The notes under the pieces are model-generated. The model had not been told where the DNA came from. It saw only the letters and a list, made by a program, of their open reading frames with translations, and searched no databases. A program made the translations under genes and the position numbers. From UBA1952 sp965246765 (GTDB taxonomy: Bacteria; Bacteroidota; Bacteroidia; Chitinophagales; Chitinophagaceae), in NCBI GenBank assembly GCA_965246765.1, contig CBDFFJ010000005.1, positions 186,001 through 250,000 of the forward strand: a DNA stretch of 64,000 nucleotides, given 5' to 3'. Numbering within the stretch: the first letter of the stretch is position 1; each line of letters opens with the position of its first letter. This document shows, in pieces, positions 32,865 through 42,039 of this stretch.

Positions 32865-35693
32865 TTAGTTTTTGAAATTGTAGCGGATGCCGAAAATGTA
32901 GTTCTGACCGTAGTAATCTTTCTGCACCGTTACGCGGTCGTCGCGCGTCTGGATTGGCAGCGCGAACTTTCCGGTCTGGTAGATGTTTGGCTGGAGAATC
33001 TCTACAATCACCGGTGTGTTCAGCAGGTTATTAATCTTGCAGTAGAAGGTGAAGCTTTTCAGGAATCGCTTTTCCAGAGAGAAGTCCAATTGCGTGGTGC
33101 CGCGCTGCCAGTAATCAAGGTCTTTGTAGGGCGATACGAACGTGATTTTCCTCCCTGTATAGACGCATGCAAGCTGCGCGTCAAGCCCAATCTTTTGATT
33201 CTTGTACAGCGCCGATGCATTGGCAATGTGCGGCGACTGGCCTTGCAGCGGCCTGTCCTGCGTAGTGTGAACAGCCACGTATGACGAGTCATAAAACAGC
33301 TTGTCGGTAGTGATGCTGGAAGCCGTAAAAGTGTAGTTGCCCGAGAAGCCGATATGCCCCCAATATTTGGTGACGGCAATCTCAAAGCCGTAATTTTTCG
33401 CGGTGCCGAAATTGAATGGCTTCAGCGTGGCGCTGGATGTTCCGGTGAACTCAATCCCGGTTTCTATCGGGTCTGTGATATTCTTGTAGAATGCTCCGAC
33501 AAGCAATTGGTCAAATGCCTTCGGGAAGTATTCATACCGGAAGTCAAAGTTGCTTGAGGTCGTATGCTTCAGCTTTGGGTTACCGCTCAGGCTAAAGTTG
33601 TCGTTGTAGATATTGTACGGCACATACTCAAAGAACCCGGGACGATTGATGCCCTGGAAGTAAGACAGCCGGAGGTTTTGCGTGTTGCTAAGGGCATACT
33701 TAAAGTGTACGCTTGGCAGCACATCGGTATAGGGAATGTTGCCCCGCGCGCCATACGAAACCTTAGGGTCTTGCGCCGTCTCCCAGCCTTGCTTGGTATC
33801 TTCTATTCGTACTCCGGCTAAGACGGATAGCTTTTTGAGCAGTTGAATGTTTGCCTGAATGTAGTATGCGATTATGGTCTCGGTCGCTGTGTATGTCAAT
33901 GGATTTATTGGATTCCCTTGCGCAGCCGTGGTGCCGTTGAACTGGAATTTATCGGGCGAGAGCGTCCCATCATACGGCACGGCCTGGCCGGTGGTAGATG
34001 TTTTTGGGATTAAGTCCCATTCGTTGTAATGATTGTTCCGCAGCTTGTCGCGGTACAGTCCGCCAAGCGAGAAAGTAACGTCGTGGCCGGCGATGCGTTT
34101 CTTGTATTCAAGATTGAGATAGCCGGCTAAATCCCGGTCAGAATTATTCGTCCAAATCCTGTAGAAAGGAATGTTCAGCACCGGCGCTGTTGCGGTGTGC
34201 TCGCCATTAATGTCGTAGCCCACCACGCGCACGGTCTGATACTCAGACCAGTCCGGCGTCAGACTCTTTGCAAGCGAATACACCGCCGACCAATTAAGGC
34301 GCAGCCCATCACTTAAAGCGTGATCCCCTTGCAACGTTGAATTGTAGATGCTCTGGTTTTGCATCCTGGAGCGGAACAGCACGTAAGTATTGCCCGTGCC
34401 AACGCCGCTTCGCCCGATGGAGAGGCTCGTATCTATCGTCTCGCGGTTTTGAACTTCGTCTAATTCTATAAACAGGTTGTACAAGCTTATTCTGTTGCGC
34501 TCATTAAAGGCGTAATCAATCTTAGCATGCGCTCCGTAACGTGTTTGCTGCGTATTGTACTTCCGAATGTAGATGTCGTCAAACGACGGAATATTGCCCG
34601 GCTGCGGCTGATTGTTGGGCTTCAAGAAGGCGGTGTTGGAGCCTCTAAACAGGTTCTGATAACTGCCTGCTACTATAATTCCCAGTCGCTTGTCTTTGAG
34701 AAAGCGGTTTCCGATGGATAAACCAAACAGGCTATTGAGCGGCAGACTGCGCTGCTTATAGTCAAAGTTCTTGTAGGTAAAATCTGCCGGAGTTGCGACA
34801 TAATCCGCGCCATGCAAATCCGCCGGAGACTGCTTGCTGACAACCTTCTTATCAAAATTCTCGTAGCCTCTGTCTGAAAGCAATTGGCTGAAACCCGAGC
34901 CTGCGCTTGCATTAATGGTAAGCCGGTCGGGCGCATTCTTCATTACCAGATTCATCGCGCCGCCGATGGCATCGCCTTCCATATTAGGTGTAAGTGCCTT
35001 TACCACTTCCAGCCGCTCCAGCAGTTCCGCCGGAAACATATCCATCGGCACGTAGCGGTATTGATTGTCCGGGCTCGGAATTTTGATGCCATTTACCAAC
35101 GTGTAATTGTAGCGTTGCTCCATGCCACGGATAATGGCGTAACGCGCATCGCCTGTACTTGAGCGCTCCAACGAAACGCCGGAAACCCGTTGCAGAATGC
35201 TTGCCGTGGTAATGTCGGGTAGCAGCTGAATGGTCTTTGCAGACAAAACGTTTAGTACGTTTTCGGCATTCTTTTCAATGCCTCTTGCTTGTCTGTCGGA
35301 ACCATTTTCCGCAGCGCCTCTCACTGTTACCTCGTTCAGCGTTTTGCTAACTGAGGCGAGCGCAAAGTCAACAGTCAATGTCTTGCCGGAGTCGCTGACC
35401 GTTATTGTTCTTTGCTGCTTCACGTAGCCTAAATATTCGGCGTTCAGCGTGTATGTGCCCGGCGCGATGTGCCTCAGATGATACGTACCATTCAGCCCTG
35501 AAAAATCAGCATTTTTGCCATTGGAGAGATAGATAGCAACACCAACCAACTCATCTCCGGTTTTGCTATCTGTAACCTGTCCCTGTACTTGTGCTTTGGC
35601 GCTTATTACAAGCAGTGATAGAATAAGCGGAAGAAGCTGCCGCACGCAACGACCGTAAGAACTCCCTCTAAAATGATTCAATCTCCGGCCCAT
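32865..35693 (-). CDS. TonB-dependent receptor with carboxypeptidase-like N-terminal domain
   Basis: 942-residue outer-membrane transporter. A signal peptide (LLPLILSLLVISAKAQ) precedes a carboxypeptidase-regulatory-like domain (VQGQVTDSKTGDELVGVAIY), then a plug domain (LLPDITTASILQRVSGVSLE, IIRGMEQRYNYTLVNGIKIP), then a large barrel ending GIRYNFKN with terminal aromatic residue. The substrate is unknown. The partner gene downstream encodes a beta-helix lipoprotein, not SusD, so it is not a typical starch-utilisation pair. Confidence 0.9.
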   Translation of the reverse strand: MGRRLNHFRGSSYGRCVRQLLPLILSLLVISAKAQVQGQVTDSKTGDELVGVAIYLSNGKNADFSGLNGTYHLRHIAPGTYTLNAEYLGYVKQQRTITVSDSGKTLTVDFALASVSKTLNEVTVRGAAENGSDRQARGIEKNAENVLNVLSAKTIQLLPDITTASILQRVSGVSLERSSTGDARYAIIRGMEQRYNYTLVNGIKIPSPDNQYRYVPMDMFPAELLERLEVVKALTPNMEGDAIGGAMNLVMKNAPDRLTINASAGSGFSQLLSDRGYENFDKKVVSKQSPADLHGADYVATPADFTYKNFDYKQRSLPLNSLFGLSIGNRFLKDKRLGIIVAGSYQNLFRGSNTAFLKPNNQPQPGNIPSFDDIYIRKYNTQQTRYGAHAKIDYAFNERNRISLYNLFIELDEVQNRETIDTSLSIGRSGVGTGNTYVLFRSRMQNQSIYNSTLQGDHALSDGLRLNWSAVYSLAKSLTPDWSEYQTVRVVGYDINGEHTATAPVLNIPFYRIWTNNSDRDLAGYLNLEYKKRIAGHDVTFSLGGLYRDKLRNNHYNEWDLIPKTSTTGQAVPYDGTLSPDKFQFNGTTAAQGNPINPLTYTATETIIAYYIQANIQLLKKLSVLAGVRIEDTKQGWETAQDPKVSYGARGNIPYTDVLPSVHFKYALSNTQNLRLSYFQGINRPGFFEYVPYNIYNDNFSLSGNPKLKHTTSSNFDFRYEYFPKAFDQLLVGAFYKNITDPIETGIEFTGTSSATLKPFNFGTAKNYGFEIAVTKYWGHIGFSGNYTFTASSITTDKLFYDSSYVAVHTTQDRPLQGQSPHIANASALYKNQKIGLDAQLACVYTGRKITFVSPYKDLDYWQRGTTQLDFSLEKRFLKSFTFYCKINNLLNTPVIVEILQPNIYQTGKFALPIQTRDDRVTVQKDYYGQNYIFGIRYNFKN

Positions 35694-35864
35694 AATACAA
35701 GGCGCGAAAGTCCGCCCCTGTTATTATGGCTATGTGAAGAGAAGATTAGCGCTGCATGATTACATTCTGAAGAAATGCTTCAATTTCCCATCTGCCTTCA
35801 AGGCCGCATCTTCAGAAATGCTACAGAATGCCACCTGACCTTTGGATTTCTAAAACATCAAACA

Positions 35865-36293
35865 ATGAAAAAGAGGCTCACCGTAATACTCTGCTGCCTG
35901 GCATTCGCAGCGAACGCCAAAAAAATCGCTGCTGCTTCCGTACCAGCAGCGGTCAAAGCAACCTTCGCCAAATCATTCTCTACCGCAACCGGCGTTAAGT
36001 GGGAACTGGAAAAGGACGGCGGCTACGAAGCCGCTTTTAAGCAAGGTGCCGAAAAGCTGACCGCAACCTTTGACGCCACCGGTGCATGTAAGGAGACAGA
36101 GAAGGAAATTCCTGTAGCCAGCCTGCCTGCCAGCGTTACGCAGTACCTGAAAGCGCACAACATGAGCAGTAAGGTAAAAGAAGCCGCCGAGCTAAAGATG
36201 GCCGGTGGCAGCACGCACTTTGAAGCCCAGGTGAATGGCAAGGATATGATTTTTGACGGCAATGGGAATCTGCTGAAAACGGTCAAGGATTAA
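35865..36293 (+). CDS. Secreted PepSY-like domain protein
   Basis: 142 residues from ATG 35865 (MKKRLTVILCCLAFAANA, signal peptide); a longer frame upstream has no secretion signal and is rejected. The body has the PepSY-like arrangement of small alpha/beta units: VPAAVKATFAKSFSTATGVKW, then DGGYEAAF and a second half ending DGNGNLLKTVKD. It probably acts in the periplasm. It lies 26 bases before the two-component genes, so it may belong to their signalling operon. Confidence 0.75.
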   Translation: MKKRLTVILCCLAFAANAKKIAAASVPAAVKATFAKSFSTATGVKWELEKDGGYEAAFKQGAEKLTATFDATGACKETEKEIPVASLPASVTQYLKAHNMSSKVKEAAELKMAGGSTHFEAQVNGKDMIFDGNGNLLKTVKD

Positions 36294-36319
36294 TCGTCTA
36301 AGCTGTCAACCCGCAACCT

Positions 36320-36996
36320 GTGAAGCTGCTCATCATTGAAGATGATGCCGACCTGGCCCAGAGCATCTACGCTTTCCTCACTGCGCAGCACTACCTCTGC
36401 GAGACCGCCAAGACCTACAAGTCGGCGCAGGCAAAGATTGAAGTCTATGATTACGACTGCATCATTATAGACCTTACGCTGCCCGGCGGCGATGGTCTGA
36501 GCCTGCTGCAGCAGCTAAAGGAATGGGCAAGAGCGACGGCGTTATTATCATTTCGGCACGTGCGGAGCTTGAAGACAAACTGCTCGGCATGAACCTCGGC
36601 GCGGACGACTATCTCACAAAGCCTTTTCACCTTGCGGAGCTTAGTGTACGCATCGCTGCCATTATCCGCAGAAAGAATCTGCATGGTAGCAACAAGCTGA
36701 GCCTTGGCGATTTGGAAATTGACGTGTCCGCGCAATGCGCTTACGTGAACAAGGGATTGTTGCCGCTTACCAGAAAGGAGTATGAGCTGCTGCAATTCTT
36801 CGCTATCAATAAGAACCGCGTACTGTCTAAAAACGCGATTGCCGCGCACCTTTGGGGCGATGATATGAATATGGCCGGTAGCTACGACTTCATCTATACA
36901 CACATCAAGAACCTGCGCAAGAAGCTGGAAGTTGCAGGCGCTCCCGACTTCATACAAAGCGTGTACGGCATGGGCTATAAATTCTCCGTGCGATGA
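36320..36996 (+). pseudogene. OmpR-family response regulator, frame broken
   Basis: The receiver domain starts MKLLIIEDDADLAQSIY, with phosphoacceptor Asp51 in CIIIDLTLPGGDG. After LLQQLKE the frame is lost; the other frame continues GKSDGVIIISARAELEDKLL, then KPFHLAEL and a winged-helix DNA-binding domain (LTRKEYELLQFFAINKNRVL, GMGYKFSVR). A single A added in AAGGAATGGG near 36520 restores one 225-residue protein. The cognate kinase overlaps its stop by four bases and is intact, which favours sequencing error over decay. If real, the second part could start at the ATG at 36523 and bind DNA without the phosphorylation site. Confidence 0.88.
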
Positions 36997-38240
36997 AGCT
37001 CTTTACCCGATATGCAAGGCTCAATGTATGGGCAATGGTTGCCGTATTCCTCATCGGGGCAGGCGCGCTGTTCTTCACGTTCCGTTACATCCTGATAAAG
37101 CAAATAGACGAGGCGCTGGATACGGAGCGCGACGAAAACTTACAGTACATCCATCAATACGGAAAGCTGCCGACGCCGGTTTCTATTGCCGACCAGCGCA
37201 TCTCTTATATCGCTGTTTCAAAGCCAGCCGGCACAGCCTACACCACCGTGAAGCTGCCGGATGAGGAGGGCACGGAAGACTTTCGCCAGCTCAGCTTTCC
37301 GGTAGCGTTTGAAGGGAGGAACTATCAGTTTTATATCAGCCTTCCGCTGGAGCAAACCGAAGCGTTGCTGAAAATCGTGGCGTTCGTTACCATCATTACG
37401 ATTGCGCTGATGATGATGCTGGTTTACCTCATTAATCGTTATGTAGTCAGGCATTTGCTCAAGCCTTTTTACAGCACCATTGACACCGCCCGCAGATATT
37501 CTTTCACGCAACGCCAACCGCTGCGTTTGCCGCCGACGGCCATTGAAGAATTTACGATGCTCAATGAAACCCTGAATGGCCTTGCCGCGCGTGGCTTGCA
37601 GGACTACCAGCTCATGCGTGAATTCACATCCAATGCGGCGCATGAGATGCAGACGCCGCTCGCCGTGATGCGCACGAAGTTGGAAGGCCTGATGCAATCG
37701 CCGGACATCAATGAAGCGCAGGCGAAGGAAATAATGGATGTAGATGATTCGGTGGAGCGACTGACACGATTGTTTAAGTCTTTGCTATTGCTGACGAAGA
37801 TTGAAAACGGGCAATTCCCAATCGGCGAAGAAGTGGCGCTGCACGAGCTTGTGGCGGGGAAGGCGGCGGAGCTAAGCGAAATGATTGAGGGCAGAGGCAT
37901 CGCTATCTCCTTAGACCGGAAGCCGGCGAGCATTCGCTGCAATCCTTACCTCGCCGACATTCTCGTAGGTAATCTTTTGAACAATGCTATCAGATATAAT
38001 TACACCGGCGGCGCTATTGATGTATGCCTGCAGCAAGGCGAGTTAAGCGTTAGCAATACTTCCTCGCTTCCGCAATTAGAGGCTGCAAAGCTTTTTCAAC
38101 CCTTCTACCGGCATACGGATAGCGGGCAGGATGGGAACGGGCTCGGCCTTTCCATAGTAAAGCAGATTTGCGTAGCAAGCGGCATTGACGTGTCCTATAC
38201 GTTTGAAAATGGAATGCATCACTTCAACGTGCTTTTCTGA
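36993..38240 (+). CDS. Sensor histidine kinase
   Basis: 415 residues. Two membrane helices (about residues 13-33 and 125-150) flank a periplasmic sensor of about 90 residues. A HisKA domain follows with His217 in FTSNAAHEMQTPLAVM, then a HATPase domain with N box LLNNAIRYN and G box GNGLGLSIVKQI. It overlaps the response regulator by four bases (ATGA), forming an OmpR-type two-component pair with the PepSY-like gene upstream. The signal is unknown. Confidence 0.93.
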   Translation: MKLFTRYARLNVWAMVAVFLIGAGALFFTFRYILIKQIDEALDTERDENLQYIHQYGKLPTPVSIADQRISYIAVSKPAGTAYTTVKLPDEEGTEDFRQLSFPVAFEGRNYQFYISLPLEQTEALLKIVAFVTIITIALMMMLVYLINRYVVRHLLKPFYSTIDTARRYSFTQRQPLRLPPTAIEEFTMLNETLNGLAARGLQDYQLMREFTSNAAHEMQTPLAVMRTKLEGLMQSPDINEAQAKEIMDVDDSVERLTRLFKSLLLLTKIENGQFPIGEEVALHELVAGKAAELSEMIEGRGIAISLDRKPASIRCNPYLADILVGNLLNNAIRYNYTGGAIDVCLQQGELSVSNTSSLPQLEAAKLFQPFYRHTDSGQDGNGLGLSIVKQICVASGIDVSYTFENGMHHFNVLF

Positions 38241-38278
38241 AGTAGGATGCTAATGCAAAGCGACGCTACTCCGGCAAA

Positions 38279-38884
38279 TTAGAAGGTAACGTTTGTCAAA
38301 TGAAAACGCTTTCGGTGCATCAACAGATAAATGGCCCACGGGCACACAATCCCAATCACAATGCCGCCGAGCACATCGCTTGGATAATGCACGCCCAAAT
38401 CCATGCGTGAATACCCGACTAAGCACGCCCACAGAAAGGCAGGTATAATTACAGTCCGCTTGCGAAATGCGAAGCTCAGCGAGGCTGCGAACGCAAAAGC
38501 ATCCGTTGTATGTCCGGATGGAAAAGATGCGCTTGCAATAGAGGTCATTTTTTGAAGAAAATGGTAGGTAATAAAAGGCCGCGGACGATGGACAGCATGC
38601 TTCAGAATAGTACAGACCGTAACAGCCAATAGCATGGAAACTGTCATAAAGACCGCCTTTCGCCGGAGCAGAAGATTACCCTTATACAAAGCATAAAAGA
38701 GTATCAGCGGCGGTAAACTGTAGGCAATCCACATTTCCGAATCAGTGATTGCCTGAAAGAAGAAATCCATTGCCGTATAGCGGTGCAGGTTGATTTCTTT
38801 GAGCAAATCAATGTCTGGATTCTGCGCGGCGCAGGAGAACATGATAAACATCAAAGCAAATAGTGAGACAGATTTTCTAATCAT
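38279..38884 (-). CDS. PAP2-family membrane phosphatase
   Basis: 201 residues with several membrane helices. All three phosphatase motifs are present: KHAVHRPRPF, PSGHT and SRMDLGVHYPSDVLGG. Likely substrates are lipid phosphates such as undecaprenyl pyrophosphate or phosphatidylglycerol phosphate; the sequence does not decide. It stands alone, convergent with the histidine kinase gene. Confidence 0.92.
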   Translation of the reverse strand: MIRKSVSLFALMFIMFSCAAQNPDIDLLKEINLHRYTAMDFFFQAITDSEMWIAYSLPPLILFYALYKGNLLLRRKAVFMTVSMLLAVTVCTILKHAVHRPRPFITYHFLQKMTSIASASFPSGHTTDAFAFAASLSFAFRKRTVIIPAFLWACLVGYSRMDLGVHYPSDVLGGIVIGIVCPWAIYLLMHRKRFHLTNVTF

Positions 38885-38950
38885 CGCGCTGAAGCATAGT
38901 ACTGAATGGGAGCAGGCTATTCTCCATACCTTGTGATAAATAAACCTGCC

Positions 38951-39367
38951 ATGAAAACTATTACAAAGAATATTGCCGTCGCCGCACTTGTTTGCCTGTC
39001 CATGTTCGCGCTGCAGTCCTGCGAGAAGGAAGACGATGAGGCGGTTACTACAAATATCAGCGTGCAGATATCAGTCAACTCAACCTACAGGTATGCGCTG
39101 CCTGCCATCAACGGCCAGGAAAAATATACCATTGAAACCGGGGCGGCGCATAGCATTGTCAGCGAGATAGCTAAGGATGCGCAGGGAGCTACAGTGTATC
39201 AATACACGCCTACCGCGAATTACAAAGGCACCGACCATATCGTGATTTCTTCAGAAGAGGAGGACGACAACCACGGCAGCGGACGGTGCAGTGGCAATGA
39301 CGAGCATGAAGAAGGCTTCAGGTTTGACATCCGCATTGAAGTAGTGGATAGCGCCGCGAAGAAGTAA
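38951..39367 (+). CDS. Small putative lipoprotein, acidic
   Basis: 138 residues from ATG 38951. A hydrophobic segment (IAVAALVCLSMFALQSC) ends in a lipobox Cys followed by EKEDDE. The body resembles a single Ig-like or cadherin-like beta sandwich (VYQYTPTANYKGTDHIVIS), and near the C-terminus is a His/Glu/Asp-rich loop with one Cys (EEEDDNHGSGRCSGNDEHEE) that could bind metal. Function unknown. Confidence 0.65.
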   Translation: MKTITKNIAVAALVCLSMFALQSCEKEDDEAVTTNISVQISVNSTYRYALPAINGQEKYTIETGAAHSIVSEIAKDAQGATVYQYTPTANYKGTDHIVISSEEEDDNHGSGRCSGNDEHEEGFRFDIRIEVVDSAAKK

Positions 39368-39396
39368 AACGGGCTGCAGCACAAGGGTTCTTTCCA

Positions 39397-42015
39397 TCAG
39401 TTGCCGCTGCCCGGCACATCGTTGAGGTAGCTCTTGTCGTCCTCGCGCTCCTTCTTCACTTCCAGCTTGCCAAACTTGCAGCTGAACACAATGCCGAATG
39501 AGCGGAAGGGCACCTGCCGCTCTACATACGATTCGTAGCCTGGCGCACTCACCGTAGTCACCTGCTGTACATACCTGTTAAATGGATTGGTGGCCGTAAC
39601 GCCAACGCTGCCATTCTTGTTCCAGAATAGCTTCCGCACAGCTATTGTGTAGCTCAGGTTCTGCTGCGTGCGGCCCTGAATGTTTTGCGTCGGCGCATTA
39701 TAATTGCCGAAAGCTTCCGCTGCAAAAGTGCTGCCTGGCAGTTGATAGCCCAGGTTAAGGTTTCCGCGAAAACGGTAGCCGATTGAGCCGCTCCGCAATC
39801 CCGGCAGCGAAGGCTCAAAGTATTGGTTCATCAATATTGCATTGCCGCGCAGCGTAAACAGCTCACGTATGCGTAGCGAGCCCGAAACGTTGATGCCTGT
39901 ATTGTACTCCGTGCCGGCATTCCGAAAATTCTGTACCGAAACATTCTGAAATACGGAATCACCCACACGATAGGCGGGATAAAAGTCTGTTACACGCTTG
40001 TGGTCGTCGGTATTTATTCGCTCTATGAGCGAGATATTGAGGTTGCTGCCCTTGCCGAATTGCCTGCTCCAACCCAGCTCCATATTGTTGCCGATTTCCG
40101 GCGATAATAGCGGGTTTCCTGTGCTCAGGTTGTAAGGGTCGCCGCGATTAATGAAGGGATTAATCTCATCGTACTCCGCCCGTTCAATGCGGCGTGTGTA
40201 GGCGAGCTTCAGAGATGTGCCGCTTTTCCATTTGTGCGAGATAATCGCCGTAGGCGCAAAAATGCCATATGCAGGAATCGTTGTGCCGGGATAGTCAATA
40301 GACACGTCGGTGTATTCATAACGAAGTCCTCCCTTCACATCCAGCCAGCCGCCAATCCGGAACGATGCCGAGACATAACCCGCATACACAGCAATAGTGT
40401 AGCGCAGCGCGAAGGATTGCGAAGGGTCGGCAACATAATCGGGGCCCGGCGGGGAAATGGTACTGACGTCGGCAGTGCTGTGTATGCTTTGAAAGAGGCT
40501 CTTTGCGCCGCATTCCAGCGAAGCATCTTTTCCGATTGGCTGTGCATAATCAGCAGAAATTTCTGTTTCCCCATCCGTACCGGGACTACTGCTCCTGCTG
40601 CCCGTTGACGGCAGCGACTGGCCCGTAGCCATCTGCGATTGCGCGTAGGACGCTTCGGGCCGTGCATAGCTTGCGCTATAGAGCACATCCAATGTTTGTT
40701 CTTCTTTTGCGAAGCTGTGCCGGTAGCCGAGGTTCCAATCCAGCGATGTTGTATGAAATCGGCTTTCCGGGGTCCGCGTTGCGGAAACGGCTGAAAGCTG
40801 CGCGCCGCCAGCACCCAGCGCAATGCTTTGCTGCGCAATCTCCCCGCTGCTGTGGTTGCCGAAGTGCGCCGCGCTGATGCCGCCGCTGAGTGTATTGTGC
40901 TTGCTCACTTCCCATTCCGCGCCGAGGCCACCGTTGTATCCTGCCCGATCAAAATCATAATAGCCGTCTTGCAGCAGGTGTGTGCCGGTGCCGGTGCTTG
41001 TATCAAGAGATGTCCGGTCTTGCCGTGTGAGCGTATGCGAAGGCAACTGCGCATTGCCGGAGAAAACAACATTGATGCTAAAACTGCCACGCTTCACATT
41101 CAGGTTGAGCGCCCCATTCTCTAATCGCGTTCCTGCCGAAAGCGAGACGCTGCCATTATAGCCCTGCACACGGCTTTCCTTTAGAATGATGTTAATGATG
41201 CCGCCAGTGCCCTGCGCATCGTATCGCGCGCCCGGCGTAGTGATAGCCTCTATGCGCTGAATCTGGCTGGCGGGAATAGAAGCCAGTGCATCCGCAAGGC
41301 TTGCGCCGAAGATGGAAGAAGGCTTGCCGTTAATAAGAAAGCGGATGTTGGGGTTGCCTTGCAGCTCCACGTTGCCGTCAATATCCACTGTTACCTGCGG
41401 CACTTTGCGCAGCAGGTCAAGCGTGGTGCTGCCCTGGGAGGTGATGTCTGATGCGGCGTTGAATACAATCCTGTCCACCTTGTTTTCTATCAGAGGCGCG
41501 CTTGCGGAAACCGTTACGCCGCTCAGCGTTCGTGCGCTCTGCCGGAGCCGGATGGTATCTGTAGCTCTTGCCGTATTACCGTCAAGCGAGAGCCGCAGCG
41601 TATCCCGCCGATATCCGATGAAGTCGGTGATGAGCCGGTAGCTGCCCGCCGCGACGGGACTAATAGAAAATCTCCCTTCCGAATCGGCTATCGTGCCATT
41701 CAGGGGCAAAGCGCCGGTGTCGGCCAGAATACTGACCGCTGCATATTCCACCGGCTTGCCGTCTGCGGCATTCCCTACTATGCCCGTTATGCGCTCTTTG
41801 CCGGAAGAAGATTGAGCAGACGCTGCGACGCTGCATAGAAGCAGGAGAGAAAAAAGGGAAAATCGCAAAGGAAAGACCTGAGCCGGAAAGGTAAAGAAGT
41901 AAGTCGGAGACTGCTCCGGCTGCGGACTATTATCCCTTGCCAGGCTTGAAAAAGGATAAACGATTAGTTTGCCGTATAACGACAAGCGCCTGCCGATACT
42001 GGCAGGCGCTTGCAA
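39397..42015 (-). CDS. TonB-dependent receptor-like outer-membrane barrel protein
   Basis: Up to 872 residues. The first about 45 residues look non-coding; a TTG at 41868 would give a tidy signal peptide (RFSLFSLLLLCSVAASAQ), so the real start may be there. A carboxypeptidase-like domain (ITGIVGNAADGKPVEYAAVS), a plug (DLLRKVPQVTVDIDGNVEL, IEAITTPGARYDAQGTGGI) and a C-terminal barrel of the OMP_b-brl_3 type follow. It is downstream of the large T9SS gene with a hairpin between. Substrate unknown. Confidence 0.88.
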   Translation of the reverse strand: MQAPASIGRRLSLYGKLIVYPFSSLARDNSPQPEQSPTYFFTFPAQVFPLRFSLFSLLLLCSVAASAQSSSGKERITGIVGNAADGKPVEYAAVSILADTGALPLNGTIADSEGRFSISPVAAGSYRLITDFIGYRRDTLRLSLDGNTARATDTIRLRQSARTLSGVTVSASAPLIENKVDRIVFNAASDITSQGSTTLDLLRKVPQVTVDIDGNVELQGNPNIRFLINGKPSSIFGASLADALASIPASQIQRIEAITTPGARYDAQGTGGIINIILKESRVQGYNGSVSLSAGTRLENGALNLNVKRGSFSINVVFSGNAQLPSHTLTRQDRTSLDTSTGTGTHLLQDGYYDFDRAGYNGGLGAEWEVSKHNTLSGGISAAHFGNHSSGEIAQQSIALGAGGAQLSAVSATRTPESRFHTTSLDWNLGYRHSFAKEEQTLDVLYSASYARPEASYAQSQMATGQSLPSTGSRSSSPGTDGETEISADYAQPIGKDASLECGAKSLFQSIHSTADVSTISPPGPDYVADPSQSFALRYTIAVYAGYVSASFRIGGWLDVKGGLRYEYTDVSIDYPGTTIPAYGIFAPTAIISHKWKSGTSLKLAYTRRIERAEYDEINPFINRGDPYNLSTGNPLLSPEIGNNMELGWSRQFGKGSNLNISLIERINTDDHKRVTDFYPAYRVGDSVFQNVSVQNFRNAGTEYNTGINVSGSLRIRELFTLRGNAILMNQYFEPSLPGLRSGSIGYRFRGNLNLGYQLPGSTFAAEAFGNYNAPTQNIQGRTQQNLSYTIAVRKLFWNKNGSVGVTATNPFNRYVQQVTTVSAPGYESYVERQVPFRSFGIVFSCKFGKLEVKKEREDDKSYLNDVPGSGN
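41983..42012. terminator. Hairpin between two minus-strand genes
   Basis: A perfect 12-bp stem, CAAGCGCCTGCC with GGCAGGCGCTTG, around GATACT. It follows the T9SS gene stop at 42040. No T-tract follows on the minus strand, so it may be an mRNA 3' stabiliser or partial terminator. Confidence 0.5.
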
Positions 42016-42039
42016 TGGCCGTAAGCCCGGCTGGATTGA

